A DNA stretch of 39,640 nt from an uncultured Campylobacter sp. (GTDB lineage Bacteria; Campylobacterota; Campylobacteria; Campylobacterales; Campylobacteraceae), in the NCBI RefSeq assembly GCF_938017705.1, contig NZ_CALIIS010000074.1, positions 1-39,640 on the forward strand. Direction: 5' to 3'. The notes under the pieces were generated by a model. The model had not been told where the DNA came from, searched no databases, and was given only the letters and a program-made list of their open reading frames with translations. A program made the translations under genes and the position numbers. Shown here piece by piece: positions 1 to 9,093 of the stretch. Position 1 is the stretch's first letter. Every line of letters starts with the position of its first letter.

Positions 1-44
1 AAGACTGGCTGTGATCGCTCCTCTATTGTCCGTATAGAGCACGG

Positions 45-212
45 TCAGCGGTCGATTTTAGAGCCCAGATACCTGATATATAGCGCACCCGTGACAAAAA
101 CGGTAAAAACAAATAGCACCAAATATAACGCGATCTTTTTGATGATTTGCGAAAGCAAAAAATTCCTAGAGCCGTTAAGGTCGGTTATAGTTATCATAAA
201 TTTGTTTTTCAT
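45..212 (-). pseudogene. N-terminal part of a putative M23-family peptidoglycan peptidase, stopped or truncated
   Basis: Read on the minus strand from an ATG at 212, this gives 55 residues. A charged start (MKNKFMITITDLNGS) is followed by one membrane anchor at about residues 27-48, then an in-frame TGA at 45-47. The pattern resembles the cytoplasmic tail plus single membrane anchor that opens membrane-bound M23 (LytM-type) endopeptidases of Campylobacter and Helicobacter, which trim cross-links for helical cell shape. The coiled coil and the zinc-binding catalytic domain are not present. The last 44 bases of the window read on openly in another frame, so a frameshift, a sequence error near the edge, or a real nonsense mutation are all possible. 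The family call is from memory of the N-terminal pattern only. Confidence 0.4.
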
Positions 213-317
213 AATGCGGCATTATAATGCAGCATAGCTGAAATTTCAAAAAAATTGTAGATAAATTTAAAAGCCATTTAATTTTAAAATTTCACTAAAA
301 GATAAAATTTATTACTT

Positions 318-352
318 AGTATAATTATAATTTAAGCAAATCTTGCTATAAT
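318..352 (+). promoter_or_regulatory. dps promoter with a PerR/Fur-box-like palindrome
   Basis: A perfect -10 box TATAAT lies at 347-352, preceded by TTGC, the extended -10 context common in Campylobacter. About 20 bases upstream is a 10-bp perfect palindrome, TATAATTATA (320-329), with one more matching pair outside it. AT-rich palindromes of this kind resemble PerR/Fur operators, and dps is a classic peroxide- and iron-responsive gene. The promoter is fairly clear; the operator is an inference. Confidence 0.5.
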
Positions 353-380
353 TACAGCAATTTTAAATAAAGGAGACACA

Positions 381-824
381 ATGTCAAAAACAGTAAAACA
401 ACTAAACAAACTTCAGGCGGACGCTCATGCGTTCTTTGTTGCATTCCACGATTATCACTGGAACGTTAAAGGCTTACAATTCGCGCAGGTTCACGCTTAC
501 ACCGAGGAGGCCTACGATGAGATGGGCGAGCTTTTCGACGATATGGCTGAGCGCGCGCTTCAAATAGGCGGTAAGGCTGTAACTAAAGCTAAGGATCTAA
601 TTGAGCTTTCAAAAGACGCTCCGATTAGCGTAAAGGACAGCTACGGCGTAACCGAAGTACTTGAGAACGTCAAAAAAGCCTACGAGTATTTGGTAGAAGA
701 GTTTAAAAAGCTTCAAGAGGTAGCCGAAGCAGAGGGCGACGATACTACTTCAAATATCGCGCAGGATCACTACGGCGATTATGAAAAACGCCTATGGATG
801 CTAAGCTCAATGCTAAGCAAATAA
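381..824 (+). CDS. dps: Dps-family ferritin-like DNA-protection / iron-storage protein
   Basis: The 147-aa product has the Dps length. Dps forms a cytoplasmic dodecamer that oxidises Fe(II) with hydrogen peroxide and stores the iron, protecting DNA from Fenton damage. The inter-subunit ferroxidase ligands are visible: His26 in the FHDYHWNVKG motif, His38, and Asp53/Glu57 in the LFDDMAER helix. The spacing matches Helicobacter NapA (H25, H37, D52, E56) shifted by one. A strong AGGAG (371-375) sits just before the ATG. The gene is monocistronic: it has its own promoter and a strong hairpin terminator directly after it. It lacks a lysine-rich N-terminal tail, so DNA binding, if any, would differ from E. 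coli Dps. Confidence 0.95.
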   Translation: MSKTVKQLNKLQADAHAFFVAFHDYHWNVKGLQFAQVHAYTEEAYDEMGELFDDMAERALQIGGKAVTKAKDLIELSKDAPISVKDSYGVTEVLENVKKAYEYLVEEFKKLQEVAEAEGDDTTSNIAQDHYGDYEKRLWMLSSMLSK

Positions 825-846
825 TCCTCGTAAATCCTTTCAAAAT

Positions 847-870
847 TTTTAGGGGCGTATGCCCCTAAAA
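847..870 (+). terminator. Hairpin terminator after dps
   Basis: A perfect 10-bp stem, TTTTAGGGGC (847-856) with GCCCCTAAAA (861-870), closes a GTAT loop. The T/A ends give U-tracts on either strand, so it could stop transcription in both directions. It lies 23 bases after the dps stop. Confidence 0.85.
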
Positions 871-1292
871 CTTAAATCTACTATTTAAATTTTCAAAATT
901 CTAAGATTATAATTTCGCGCTAAAATTTTAAATTCTGCTTGAAAACTGAAGTAGAATCGCTCATTAAAAGTAAAATTCATGTAGGTTTTAAATTTCATAT
1001 CATCGAAATTTAACTTATTCGCCATGTAAAAACACAACTCTTTTTGTAAAGCCCGGTCTAATTTAAAATTTTGTCGTGTCGTTAAAATTTCTTGTCGACT
1101 TCAAATTTCATAGCCGTAAAAATTCTAAGAGCTAAGGCTTTGTAGCTAAAGAGTGGCATTTGCTAAAGATATTTATATTTCTTTTTAGCGTTTGATGATA
1201 AATTTTAGCTTGTAGTTTTACTATTTTGATTATTTTTAAAACTTCGGTGTTTATAAATGAAGCGGAATTTTAAAAATTTCAAAGAATTTCGC
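871..1292. other. Gene-free AT-rich spacer
   Basis: No ORF with convincing composition or ribosome-binding site was found. The stretch is rich in AAATTT and TAAAATTT words like the other spacers in this window. Nothing RNA-like was recognised. Confidence 0.5.
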
Positions 1293-1326
1293 AAATTCCG
1301 TAAAATTTTATAATTTCACGGAATTT
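1293..1326 (-). terminator. Long AT hairpin downstream of the HIT gene
   Basis: AAATTCCGT (1293-1301) pairs with ACGGAATTT (1318-1326), and the pairing continues inward over GTAAAATT/AATTTCAC with one mismatch, leaving a short loop. It lies 28 bases beyond the HIT stop on the minus strand. This is the expected place for its terminator, although no strong U-tract follows. Confidence 0.55.
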
Positions 1327-1353
1327 TAGTTTTTATAGAATTAAGCTCTAGTC

Positions 1354-1710
1354 TTAAAAATTCTCTTCGGTATTGCGGTCGCTGACACGGTCCCACGGTA
1401 GTTTTATTCCGCCTAGGATATGAAAGTGCAGATGCATCACCTCCTGACCCCCGTTTTCACCGCAGTTGCAAACAAGACGGTATCCGCTCTTATCAAGCCC
1501 CATTTTGCGAGTTACTTCTTGGATAAAAGCGCTCATTTTGCTCATCACTTCGGGTGGTGTTACTTGAAAGTTTTCGTAGCATTTTTTAGGGATCGCCAGG
1601 ATGTGGATCGGTGCTTTTGGGTTGATGTCGTGGAATGCCAAAAATTCATCGTTCTCTAACACTTTGTTGCACGGGATTTCGCCGTTTACGATCTTTTCGA
1701 AGATGTTCAT
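1354..1710 (-). CDS. HIT (histidine triad) family nucleotide-binding protein
   Basis: The 118-aa product has the length of HinT-type purine nucleoside phosphoramidase / nucleotide hydrolase proteins. The defining triad HLHFHILGG is near the C-terminus and the conserved entry NIFEKIVNGEIP is at the N-terminus. The start chosen is the ATG at 1710, preceded by AAAGGATC. An upstream in-frame ATG at 1764 would add 18 residues that do not belong to the family and has no better ribosome-binding site. The gene is divergent from pheS, an arrangement also found in C. jejuni. The physiological substrate is unknown; the family hydrolyses AMP-linked phosphoramidates. Confidence 0.92.
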   Translation of the reverse strand: MNIFEKIVNGEIPCNKVLENDEFLAFHDINPKAPIHILAIPKKCYENFQVTPPEVMSKMSAFIQEVTRKMGLDKSGYRLVCNCGENGGQEVMHLHFHILGGIKLPWDRVSDRNTEENF

Positions 1711-1837
1711 TTTAGATCCTTTATGAGGTTGAAATTTAGCCGCGATTATAGCCAAAAAATCCAAACATGCAAATTTACCTAGCTTTTATCAAATTTTAAC
1801 TACAATCGCGCCATTAATTTAACCACAAGGATAGAAT

Positions 1838-2833
1838 TTGCAAGAGATTAAAGCAAAAATCGACGCCGCATCGAGCCTAAGCGAGCTGGAAGCCGTGCGC
1901 TTGGAGCTTTTCGGCAAAAAAGGCATCATAACGGCGCTTTTTTCCGAGCTCAAATCCGCAGCGCCCGAGCAGAAAAAAGAGCTCGCCGTAAGCGCGAATG
2001 AAAAGCGTGATTATTTCAGCGAGCTCATCGCTGCAAAAAGGGCGAGCCTGGAAGCAGCAGAGCAAAAAGAGGCGATGAAAAATGAAGCGAGCGACGTCAC
2101 GCTTTTTAACGAAAACGTAAGCTGCGGCGCGCTGCACCCCGTGATGGAGACGATGGATAAGATCATTGACTACTTCATCGCGCAGAATTTTAGCGTCGAA
2201 AGCGGCCCGCTTATCGAGGATGACTTCCATAATTTTGAAGCGCTAAATTTACCCAAATACCACCCGGCGCGCGATATGCAAGATACGTTTTATCTAAATG
2301 ACGGGCGATTACTACGCACGCACACCAGCGGCGTTCAGATCCGCACGATGGAGAAATTTAAGTCTCCGCCGGTGCGCATGATCGCCCCAGGCGCGGTCTT
2401 TCGCCGTGATATGGATCTAACCCACACGCCGATGTTTCATCAAGTGGAAGGTCTCGTAGTCGAGCAGGGAGACCGCGTGAGCTTTGCGAATTTAAAATAC
2501 GTTTTGGAGGAATTTTTGCGCTATATGTTCGGTAGCGTGCAGGTGCGCTTCCGTCCGAGCTTCTTTCCGTTTACGGAGCCGAGTACAGAGGTCGATATCA
2601 GCTGTATTTTCTGCCACGGCGAGGGATGCCGCGTCTGTAAGCAGACGGGCTGGCTCGAGGTGTTAGGCAGCGGCGTGGTCGATCCTAACGTCTTTAAAGC
2701 GGTGGGCTGGAAAAACGTCAGCGGATACGCATTCGGGCTCGGTGTGGAGAGATTTGCGATGCTGCTGCACGGTATCCCCGATCTGCGCTCGCTATTTGAA
2801 GGCGATATTAGATTATTGGAGCAGTTTAAATGA
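1838..2833 (+). CDS. pheS: Phenylalanine--tRNA ligase alpha subunit
   Basis: The 331-aa product is the usual length for the catalytic alpha subunit of the (alpha-beta)2 class II synthetase that charges tRNA-Phe. An N-terminal coiled coil spans about residues 1-80. It is followed by the class II core with motif 2 (RMIAPGAVFRRDMDLTHTP) and motif 3 (AFGLGVERFAMLLHGI). Translation starts at TTG (1838) behind AAGGATAG; no ATG lies nearby in frame, and the family N-terminus fits this start. The stop overlaps the pheT ATG by four bases (ATGA), so the two subunits are translationally coupled. It is first in the pheST-aroA-ispH run. Confidence 0.97.
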   Translation: MQEIKAKIDAASSLSELEAVRLELFGKKGIITALFSELKSAAPEQKKELAVSANEKRDYFSELIAAKRASLEAAEQKEAMKNEASDVTLFNENVSCGALHPVMETMDKIIDYFIAQNFSVESGPLIEDDFHNFEALNLPKYHPARDMQDTFYLNDGRLLRTHTSGVQIRTMEKFKSPPVRMIAPGAVFRRDMDLTHTPMFHQVEGLVVEQGDRVSFANLKYVLEEFLRYMFGSVQVRFRPSFFPFTEPSTEVDISCIFCHGEGCRVCKQTGWLEVLGSGVVDPNVFKAVGWKNVSGYAFGLGVERFAMLLHGIPDLRSLFEGDIRLLEQFK

Positions 2834-5160
2834 TAATAACGAGAAATTGGTTGCAGGAGTGGATCGATATAAGCGAAATTTCAAGCGAAAGGCTGCTTTC
2901 TACGCTAAATTCCATCGGTCTGGAGGTTGACGCTCACGATAAAATTTCACTTCCTAAAGGCGTCGTAGTAGGACTCGTAAAAAGCAAGCGTCGTCACGAA
3001 AATTCCGATCATCTAAACATTTGCGAGGTGGATGTCGGTAAGCAGAGCTTGCAGATCGTCTGCGGCGCGAAAAATGTTGAGGCAGGGCAATATGTCGCGG
3101 TTAGCCTCGTCGGCGCCGTGCTACCTAGCGGTCTTGAGATAAAGCCTGCCAAACTTCGCGGCGTGGAGAGCTTTGGCATGATCTGTTCGGCAACCGAGCT
3201 TGGGCTTGCCAAGACGAATGACGGCATTATGGTGCTTGATAGCAGTATCGGCGAGCTCGTGCTGGGCAAGGAGCTGCGCGAGTATGAAATTTTTAACGAC
3301 GATCTTATCGAGATCGAGCTTACCGCTAATCGCGGCGACTGCCTTAGCATCTTAGGCATAGCGCGCGATCTAAGCGCAGCGCTTGATTTGCCGCTAAAGG
3401 AAAAGCACGAGTTTGAAGATGCCGACGGAGCGCCTGGTATCGGTAGAATTTTAAGCGTACGTGCAAGCGATGAGGTAAGCGCTAAATTTGCTTTTCGAGC
3501 TTATGAGATCAAAGGCGAGCTGAAGTTAAATTTAAAGCAGACCTTGCGTCTTGCAAGCGTTGGTATTTTGCAAAGCTGCGCGGTGCAAAATTTCATCAAC
3601 TACGCTACTCATTCTACCGGAGTGTTGCTGCGTGCTTATGATTTTGAAAAGATCGCTTCCGCAGATGGCAAAGTAGCGCTTGACATAAAGCCTATGCCAA
3701 ACGGCGAGTTCGGCGTTTATGCGGGCAAGAGATTGCTTAGCGTAGCAGGGATTTGCCAAGACGCGGAGCTAAAGGCGTGTTGCAGTAGCAAAGTGGTGCT
3801 ATTAGAGGCAAACTACACCGCGCCACTAATTATCGCCAAAGCAGTAAACGAAAACAAAGGCCTAAAAGGCGACGAGCATGTGTATCGCTCAAGTAGAGGC
3901 AGCGAGCCAAAGCTTAGGCTGGGGCTAGATCTGCTATTTAGATTGCTACTTAAAAATAAAGCCGTTAGCCTATATGCGGGCACACAAAAGATTTCAAACG
4001 CTTTGGAGCCGCTTATAGTGGGCTTTAGCGAAAAAGAGATAAACTCAATGATCGGCGCGCAAATTCCGCGTGATAAGATCGTAAAAATTTTAAAAAGGCT
4101 GGGCTTTGATGTGGGCGTCGAAGCCGATCTAATCACCGCCAAGGTGCCGCCTTTCCGTCACGATATCGTAAATTCTCACGACGTGTGTGAGGAGATCGTG
4201 CGTATCGTGGGCATCGATAATATCGCCGCCGCGCCGCTAAGCTTCTACGAGAAAAACCGCCTAAACGATACCTACGTAAATTTGCAAAACGGGCGCAAGC
4301 TTCGCAGCAAGGCGGCAGCGGTAGGATTTTTCGAGTGCGTGCATTATGTATTTGACGACGGGAAGGCGCTGCAAAGCTTAGGCTTTGCGCCGTGCAAGGT
4401 TAAAATTTTAAATCCGATAAACGGCGAGCTGGACGCGCTAAGACCGACGCTGATTAATCATCTGCTGGAGTCTGCTGAGCGAAATTTAAAGAATTCTCGC
4501 AGAAGCGTCAAGCTTTTTGAGCTAGGAGAGGTGTTTGATGCGGACGGCTCACAGTGCCTAAGACTGAGCTTTATCGCTAGCGGACTAAAGGCGGAGCCCT
4601 CTATCGCGGCCGGCGCAAAACCCGCTGCGGTGGATTTTTTGTATTTTGCAAATTTAATTCAAAGCGTCATCGGTAAATTTAACGTCAGGTTGCCTGGCGA
4701 AAATTTGAAATTTTTAAGCGAATTCGAGCAGGCGCAGATCGAGCAGGGCGGCGAAATAGTGGGCTTTATCGGGCGCGTGGATTACGCCGTAGAAGCAGGG
4801 CGCGATCTGGATAAAAGCTATCTGTGCGAGATCGATTTTTCCAAGCTTAAATTTGAAAATATCGTAGCGGACGCTTATTCGAAGTTCCCTAGCGTATCGC
4901 GCGATCTAAGTATTTTGGTGCCGAGCGGAATGCGTTTCGAGCAGATCAAGCAGTGCATAGACGCCCTTAAAATTGAGGCGCTAAAGGAGCTTATCCCGAG
5001 CGATCTTTACGGCGACGAAAGCCTGGGCGATTCAAAGAGCCTGACGATCAGGCTTGTATTTCAAGACCTTCAAAAAACCCTCTGCGACGAGGAAGTGGCG
5101 GGCTTTACCGATAAAATTTTAGCCGCGCTTAGCAGCGAGCTAGGACTTGGACTGCGATGA
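2830..5160 (+). CDS. pheT: Phenylalanine--tRNA ligase beta subunit
   Basis: The 776-aa product has the normal PheT length. An N-terminal EMAP/OB-fold tRNA-binding domain spans about residues 40-150 (VGLVKSKRRHENSDHLNICEV, CGAKNV). It is followed by the B3/B4 editing region, the B5 domain (about 400-470) and a catalytic-like core. A C-terminal FDX-ACB anticodon-binding domain follows (about 685-776; YSKFPSVSRDLSILVP). It partners PheS, with which it overlaps by four bases, and it overlaps aroA by four bases, again as ATGA. It provides tRNA recognition and clears mischarged Tyr-tRNA-Phe. Confidence 0.97.
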   Translation: MIITRNWLQEWIDISEISSERLLSTLNSIGLEVDAHDKISLPKGVVVGLVKSKRRHENSDHLNICEVDVGKQSLQIVCGAKNVEAGQYVAVSLVGAVLPSGLEIKPAKLRGVESFGMICSATELGLAKTNDGIMVLDSSIGELVLGKELREYEIFNDDLIEIELTANRGDCLSILGIARDLSAALDLPLKEKHEFEDADGAPGIGRILSVRASDEVSAKFAFRAYEIKGELKLNLKQTLRLASVGILQSCAVQNFINYATHSTGVLLRAYDFEKIASADGKVALDIKPMPNGEFGVYAGKRLLSVAGICQDAELKACCSSKVVLLEANYTAPLIIAKAVNENKGLKGDEHVYRSSRGSEPKLRLGLDLLFRLLLKNKAVSLYAGTQKISNALEPLIVGFSEKEINSMIGAQIPRDKIVKILKRLGFDVGVEADLITAKVPPFRHDIVNSHDVCEEIVRIVGIDNIAAAPLSFYEKNRLNDTYVNLQNGRKLRSKAAAVGFFECVHYVFDDGKALQSLGFAPCKVKILNPINGELDALRPTLINHLLESAERNLKNSRRSVKLFELGEVFDADGSQCLRLSFIASGLKAEPSIAAGAKPAAVDFLYFANLIQSVIGKFNVRLPGENLKFLSEFEQAQIEQGGEIVGFIGRVDYAVEAGRDLDKSYLCEIDFSKLKFENIVADAYSKFPSVSRDLSILVPSGMRFEQIKQCIDALKIEALKELIPSDLYGDESLGDSKSLTIRLVFQDLQKTLCDEEVAGFTDKILAALSSELGLGLR

Positions 5161-6431
5161 GAATTTTTGCGCAAGCGGGCCCTTTGCGAGCGGAGATTTC
5201 AAACATTGCCGCGGATAAATCGATCTCGCATCGTGCGGCGATCTTTTCGCTGCTAGCGGAGGGGACGAGTAAAATTTCAAACTATCTAGCCGCCGAGGAT
5301 ACGCTAAATACGCTAAAAATAGTGGAGCTTTTGGGTGCTTGCGTGCAGCGCGACGCTAGCGAAATTTTAATCACTCCGCCGGAGGTTATCAAAGAGCCTA
5401 ACGTCCCGCTTGATTGCGGCAACTCTGGCACTGCAATGCGGCTATTTATGGGCTTTTTGGCGGGACGCGAGGGCTTTTTCGTGCTATGCGGCGATCGGTA
5501 TCTAAGCGAGCGCCCGATGAGGCGCGTTGCGGACCCGCTTTGCAAAGTAGGCGCTAAAATTTACGGACGAGCAGGCGGCGAAAAAGCGCCGATTGCGGTG
5601 CTTGGACGCAGGCTCGGGTATTTTGAATACGCGAGTAAGATTGCGTCCGCGCAGGTAAAGACCGCTCTGATTTTAGCGGCCTTGCGCGGCAGCGGGTGTA
5701 AATTTAGCGAGCCCGAGCTTAGCCGCGATCACAGCGAGCGGATGCTAAAAGCGATGGGCGCGCAAATTTCGCGAAACGCCCTTGGGATCGAAGTCGCGCC
5801 GCTTAGCTCTCCGCTTAAACCGCTTGAAATTTTTATCCCAAACGACCCCAGCTCGGCATTTTTCTTCGCGGTCGCCGCAGCGATAATCCCTGGCTCGCGC
5901 ATCGTGCTAAAAAATATGCTGCTAAACAAAACCCGCATAGAGGCGTATGAAATTTTAAAACGCATGGGCGCCGAGGTTAAATTTAATAAAACGAGCGAAA
6001 TTTACGAGCAGATCGGCGATATAGAGGTTGCTTACGCGCCGCTTCACGCCGTAGAGGTGAGCGAAAATATCTCGTGGCTGATAGATGAAGCGCCTGCGCT
6101 TGCGATCGCCTTTGCCTGCGCGCAAGGAAGTAGCGTGCTTAGAAATGCCGCCGAGCTGCGCGTAAAGGAGTGCGACCGCATAAAGGTAACCTGCGAAGGG
6201 CTTCGCGCCTGCGGTATTAAGGCGCGCGAGCTACAGGACGGCTGGCAGATCGAAGGCGGCGAGGCAAACGCGGCGATCATCACGCCGTGCGGAGATCACC
6301 GCATCGCGATGAGCTTTGCGATTTTGGGCTTAAGATCGGGGATGATCATCGAAGATAGCGATTGTATCGCGACGTCGTTTCCAAATTTTGCCGCGATTTT
6401 AAGACAGATCGGGGCCGGCGTTGAAGATTGA
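5157..6431 (+). CDS. aroA: 3-phosphoshikimate 1-carboxyvinyltransferase (EPSP synthase)
   Basis: The 424-aa product is a standard EPSPS. It joins phosphoenolpyruvate to shikimate-3-phosphate in the sixth step of the shikimate pathway, in the cytoplasm. Visible motifs are the substrate-binding DKSISHRAAIFSLLAEG near residue 20, the NSGTAMRLFMG loop near 90, RPMRRVADPL near 120, and GDHRIAMSFA near the C-terminus. It starts at ATG 5157, overlapping pheT by four bases, and its end overlaps the start of ispH. The pheT-aroA-ispH order is the same as in C. jejuni. Confidence 0.96.
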   Translation: MRIFAQAGPLRAEISNIAADKSISHRAAIFSLLAEGTSKISNYLAAEDTLNTLKIVELLGACVQRDASEILITPPEVIKEPNVPLDCGNSGTAMRLFMGFLAGREGFFVLCGDRYLSERPMRRVADPLCKVGAKIYGRAGGEKAPIAVLGRRLGYFEYASKIASAQVKTALILAALRGSGCKFSEPELSRDHSERMLKAMGAQISRNALGIEVAPLSSPLKPLEIFIPNDPSSAFFFAVAAAIIPGSRIVLKNMLLNKTRIEAYEILKRMGAEVKFNKTSEIYEQIGDIEVAYAPLHAVEVSENISWLIDEAPALAIAFACAQGSSVLRNAAELRVKECDRIKVTCEGLRACGIKARELQDGWQIEGGEANAAIITPCGDHRIAMSFAILGLRSGMIIEDSDCIATSFPNFAAILRQIGAGVED

Positions 6432-7257
6432 GATGGCCAAAAGCTACGGCTTTTGCTTCGGCGTCAAGCGCGCGATCAAGATCGCAGAAAGCGCCGGCGA
6501 GGCCGCTACGATCGGCGAACTGATACATAACGCCGAAGAGATTAACCGTTTAAAGCAAAATTTCGGCGTCAAAACTCTGGAGGGCGTTAGCGAGATCAAG
6601 GACGAGCAAAAGCTCATCATCCGCACCCACGGCATCCAAAAAGACGATCTGCAAAGATTAAAGGCGCAAAATAAAGAGCTCATCGACGCTACCTGCCCCT
6701 TCGTGACCAAGCCGCAGCAGATCGTAGAAAAGATGAGCGCGGAGGGCTATGATATCGTGATCTTCGGCGATAAAAACCATCCCGAAGTAAAGGGCGTGAA
6801 ATCCTACGCCAAAGGAAGAGTTTACGTAGTGCTGGAGCCTGCGGAGTTACTACAGATCAAGCTTGGGACTCGCGTCGCGCTCGTTTCGCAGACTACGAAA
6901 AAGATAGAAAGCTTTACCAAAATCGCGGATTTTTTGATGCAGCGCGCGAGGGAGCTGAGAATTTTTAATACGATTTGCAATGCGACGCTGGAAAATCAAG
7001 AAGCCGTAAAAAGCCTGTCGCAAAAGGCCGACGTGATGATAATCGTAGGCGGGAAAAATTCCTCCAACACCAAACAGCTTTTTTTAATTTCACAAAATTT
7101 TTGCAAAGACAGCTACCTTATAGAAAACGAAAGCGAGCTTGAGCGCTCGTGGTTTGAAAACAAAAGCCTCTGCGGCATCTCCGCAGGAGCCAGCACGCCC
7201 GATTGGATTATCAAAAAAGTAGTGGCGCAAATCGAAAATTTAACGCAGAATTTATAA
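6421..7257 (+). CDS. ispH: 4-hydroxy-3-methylbut-2-enyl diphosphate reductase
   Basis: The 278-aa product is the [4Fe-4S] enzyme that ends the MEP isoprenoid pathway, giving IPP and DMAPP from HMBPP. The three cluster cysteines are C12 (GFCFGVKRA), C92 (DATCPFVTK) and C186 (NTICNATLENQ). Substrate-binding His36, His70 and His120 (KNHPEV) and the SGASTP-like end (SAGASTPDW) are also present. The start chosen is TTG 6421, giving MKIEMAKSYGFC, the family N-terminus; it overlaps aroA by 11 bases. ATG 6433 is an alternative that would remove four residues. Neither has a strong ribosome-binding site, which suggests translational coupling to aroA. Confidence 0.94.
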   Translation: MKIEMAKSYGFCFGVKRAIKIAESAGEAATIGELIHNAEEINRLKQNFGVKTLEGVSEIKDEQKLIIRTHGIQKDDLQRLKAQNKELIDATCPFVTKPQQIVEKMSAEGYDIVIFGDKNHPEVKGVKSYAKGRVYVVLEPAELLQIKLGTRVALVSQTTKKIESFTKIADFLMQRARELRIFNTICNATLENQEAVKSLSQKADVMIIVGGKNSSNTKQLFLISQNFCKDSYLIENESELERSWFENKSLCGISAGASTPDWIIKKVVAQIENLTQNL

Positions 7258-7369
7258 GCCCTCTTATCAAATTTACTCTTAGAAATTTATCAAATCGAAA
7301 GCAAATTTTGGCTAGAATCGCGTATTTTAGTTCTTTTCAAAAAAGCACAAATAAATTTAAAGGAAGCAT

Positions 7370-9037
7370 ATGGCTGAGGTGAACGAGAAGGTTCAAAACC
7401 ACGCAGAGGAAGATTTTGCGACATTGTTAGAGGAGTATGACGCCGGGAAGTCTCGCGACGAGGTTGTCACAGGTAAGGTTATCGCCCTTAAGGACGGCGA
7501 GGTTTTCATAGACGTAGGCAGGAAGTCGGAGGGCATTTTAGACGCCGCCGAGGTTAGCGACGAGCAAGGAAATCCGCAGGTTAATGTAGGAGATGACATC
7601 AAAGTCGCTATTATCGGAAGCAGAGGCGGTCGCCCGGTCGTATCGTATAAAAAGGCTCTAAAAAAGGAAAAAGTAAAGGCGTTCATCGACTCCTATGATG
7701 AAAACGCAGAAAATGTTTATGACGTTAAAATTCTATCGTTTAATAAGGGCGGTTTCGTTTGTGCTAACGCAGATGATGTGGAATTTTTTATGCCTCGCTC
7801 GCAAAGTGCGCTTAAAAATCCAAATGGCGCCGTCGGTAAAAATTTCAAGGTAAAGATCATTAAAGTTGATAGAGACGAACAAAGCATCGTAGTATCGCGT
7901 AAGAAGCTACTTGATGAGGATCGCAAAGCAAGCAAAGAGGCGATCGAGAAAGTAATCGCTACCGAGGGCATCATCGAAGGCGTCGTCAAAAAGATTACCA
8001 CCTACGGTATGTTCGTAGACGTAGGCGGCGTGGACGGACTCGTGCACTACAGCGAAATTTCATACAAAGGCCCGGTAAATCCAAGCTCGCTTTACAAAGA
8101 GGGCGATAAGGTTCCGGTTAAGGTTATCAAATACGATAACGATAAAAAGCATCTCTCTCTTTCGATCAAAGAGGCGATGCCCGATCCTTGGAACGAGATC
8201 AAAGATAGCCTGGAAGTGGGTGATACTATCCGCGTAAAAGTAAGTAATATCGAGCCTTACGGCGCGTTTGTCGATCTTGGCAACGACATCGAGGGTTTTT
8301 TGCATATCAGCGAAATTTCGTGGGATAAAAATATCAAAAATCCGAAAGATTTCATCAGCGAGGGCGAGGAGCTTGACGTCGAGGTCGTAGAGATCAACCC
8401 TAGCGAGCGCAGATTACGCGTGAGCCTTAAAAATTTACTCACAAAGCCGTTTGACGAGTTCGTTGCTAAGCATAAAGTGGGCGACGTGCTAAAAGGCAGC
8501 GTCACTACGATTACAAACTTCGGTGCGTTTGTGAGGATCGACGGCGTAGAGGGACTTTTGCATAATGAAGACGCTTCATGGGATCGCGGCGAGAAGTGCA
8601 AAAATTTATTCAAAGTAGGCGACGAGATCGAGGTTAAGATCATCAAGATCGACAAAGATACTCAAAAAATTTCTCTAAACCACAAAGAGCTCGGCGATAG
8701 CCCGATTAGTGAATTTGCCAAGAGCCACAATCAAGGCGATGTCGTAAAAGGCAAGATCCGCGATATTAAAGAGTTCGGAATTTTTGTCGAGCTCGGAGGC
8801 GGTATAGACGCGCTTATTCGCAAGGAAGATCTTGGCAACGTAAGCGTAGATAGCCTAAAAGTGGGCGACGAGATCGAGGCTGCGATCGCCTTCATCGACG
8901 AGAAGAAAAATAGAATTCGCCTAAGCGTGCGCAGGCTGGCTCATCAGAAGGAGCGTGAGGCGCTAAACGAGATCAATAGTAACGACGACGAGAAGCAAAG
9001 CCTAGGGGATCTGATCAAAGATCAACTAAATAAATAA
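7370..9037 (+). CDS. rpsA: 30S ribosomal protein S1
   Basis: The 555-aa product has six consecutive S1/OB-fold domains, starting near residues 32, 117, 202, 288, 374 and 459. Each shows the repeating pattern G-x-V-x3-x-x-G-x-F-V-x-h-G followed by G-h-h-H/D-x-S-E-h, for example YGMFVDVGGVDGLVHYSEIS and YGAFVDLGNDIEGFLHISEIS. S1 binds mRNA on the small subunit and helps start translation on structured or weakly marked leaders. The ATG follows AAAGGAAG. The 112-base spacer after ispH allows a separate promoter, although ispH-rpsA adjacency is conserved in Campylobacter. Confidence 0.96.
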   Translation: MAEVNEKVQNHAEEDFATLLEEYDAGKSRDEVVTGKVIALKDGEVFIDVGRKSEGILDAAEVSDEQGNPQVNVGDDIKVAIIGSRGGRPVVSYKKALKKEKVKAFIDSYDENAENVYDVKILSFNKGGFVCANADDVEFFMPRSQSALKNPNGAVGKNFKVKIIKVDRDEQSIVVSRKKLLDEDRKASKEAIEKVIATEGIIEGVVKKITTYGMFVDVGGVDGLVHYSEISYKGPVNPSSLYKEGDKVPVKVIKYDNDKKHLSLSIKEAMPDPWNEIKDSLEVGDTIRVKVSNIEPYGAFVDLGNDIEGFLHISEISWDKNIKNPKDFISEGEELDVEVVEINPSERRLRVSLKNLLTKPFDEFVAKHKVGDVLKGSVTTITNFGAFVRIDGVEGLLHNEDASWDRGEKCKNLFKVGDEIEVKIIKIDKDTQKISLNHKELGDSPISEFAKSHNQGDVVKGKIRDIKEFGIFVELGGGIDALIRKEDLGNVSVDSLKVGDEIEAAIAFIDEKKNRIRLSVRRLAHQKEREALNEINSNDDEKQSLGDLIKDQLNK

Positions 9038-9044
9038 AACTCTT

Positions 9045-9070
9045 TCCGCAAGGCATCCCCGCCTTGCGGA
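9045..9070 (+). terminator. GC-rich hairpin between rpsA and serA
   Basis: A perfect 10-bp stem, TCCGCAAGGC (9045-9054) with GCCTTGCGGA (9061-9070), closes a six-base loop. There is no U-tract on the plus-strand side. It may therefore protect the rpsA mRNA 3' end or reduce read-through into serA rather than terminate fully. Confidence 0.55.
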
Positions 9071-9093
9071 CCTACTTCAAAAGGTTAAATTTA

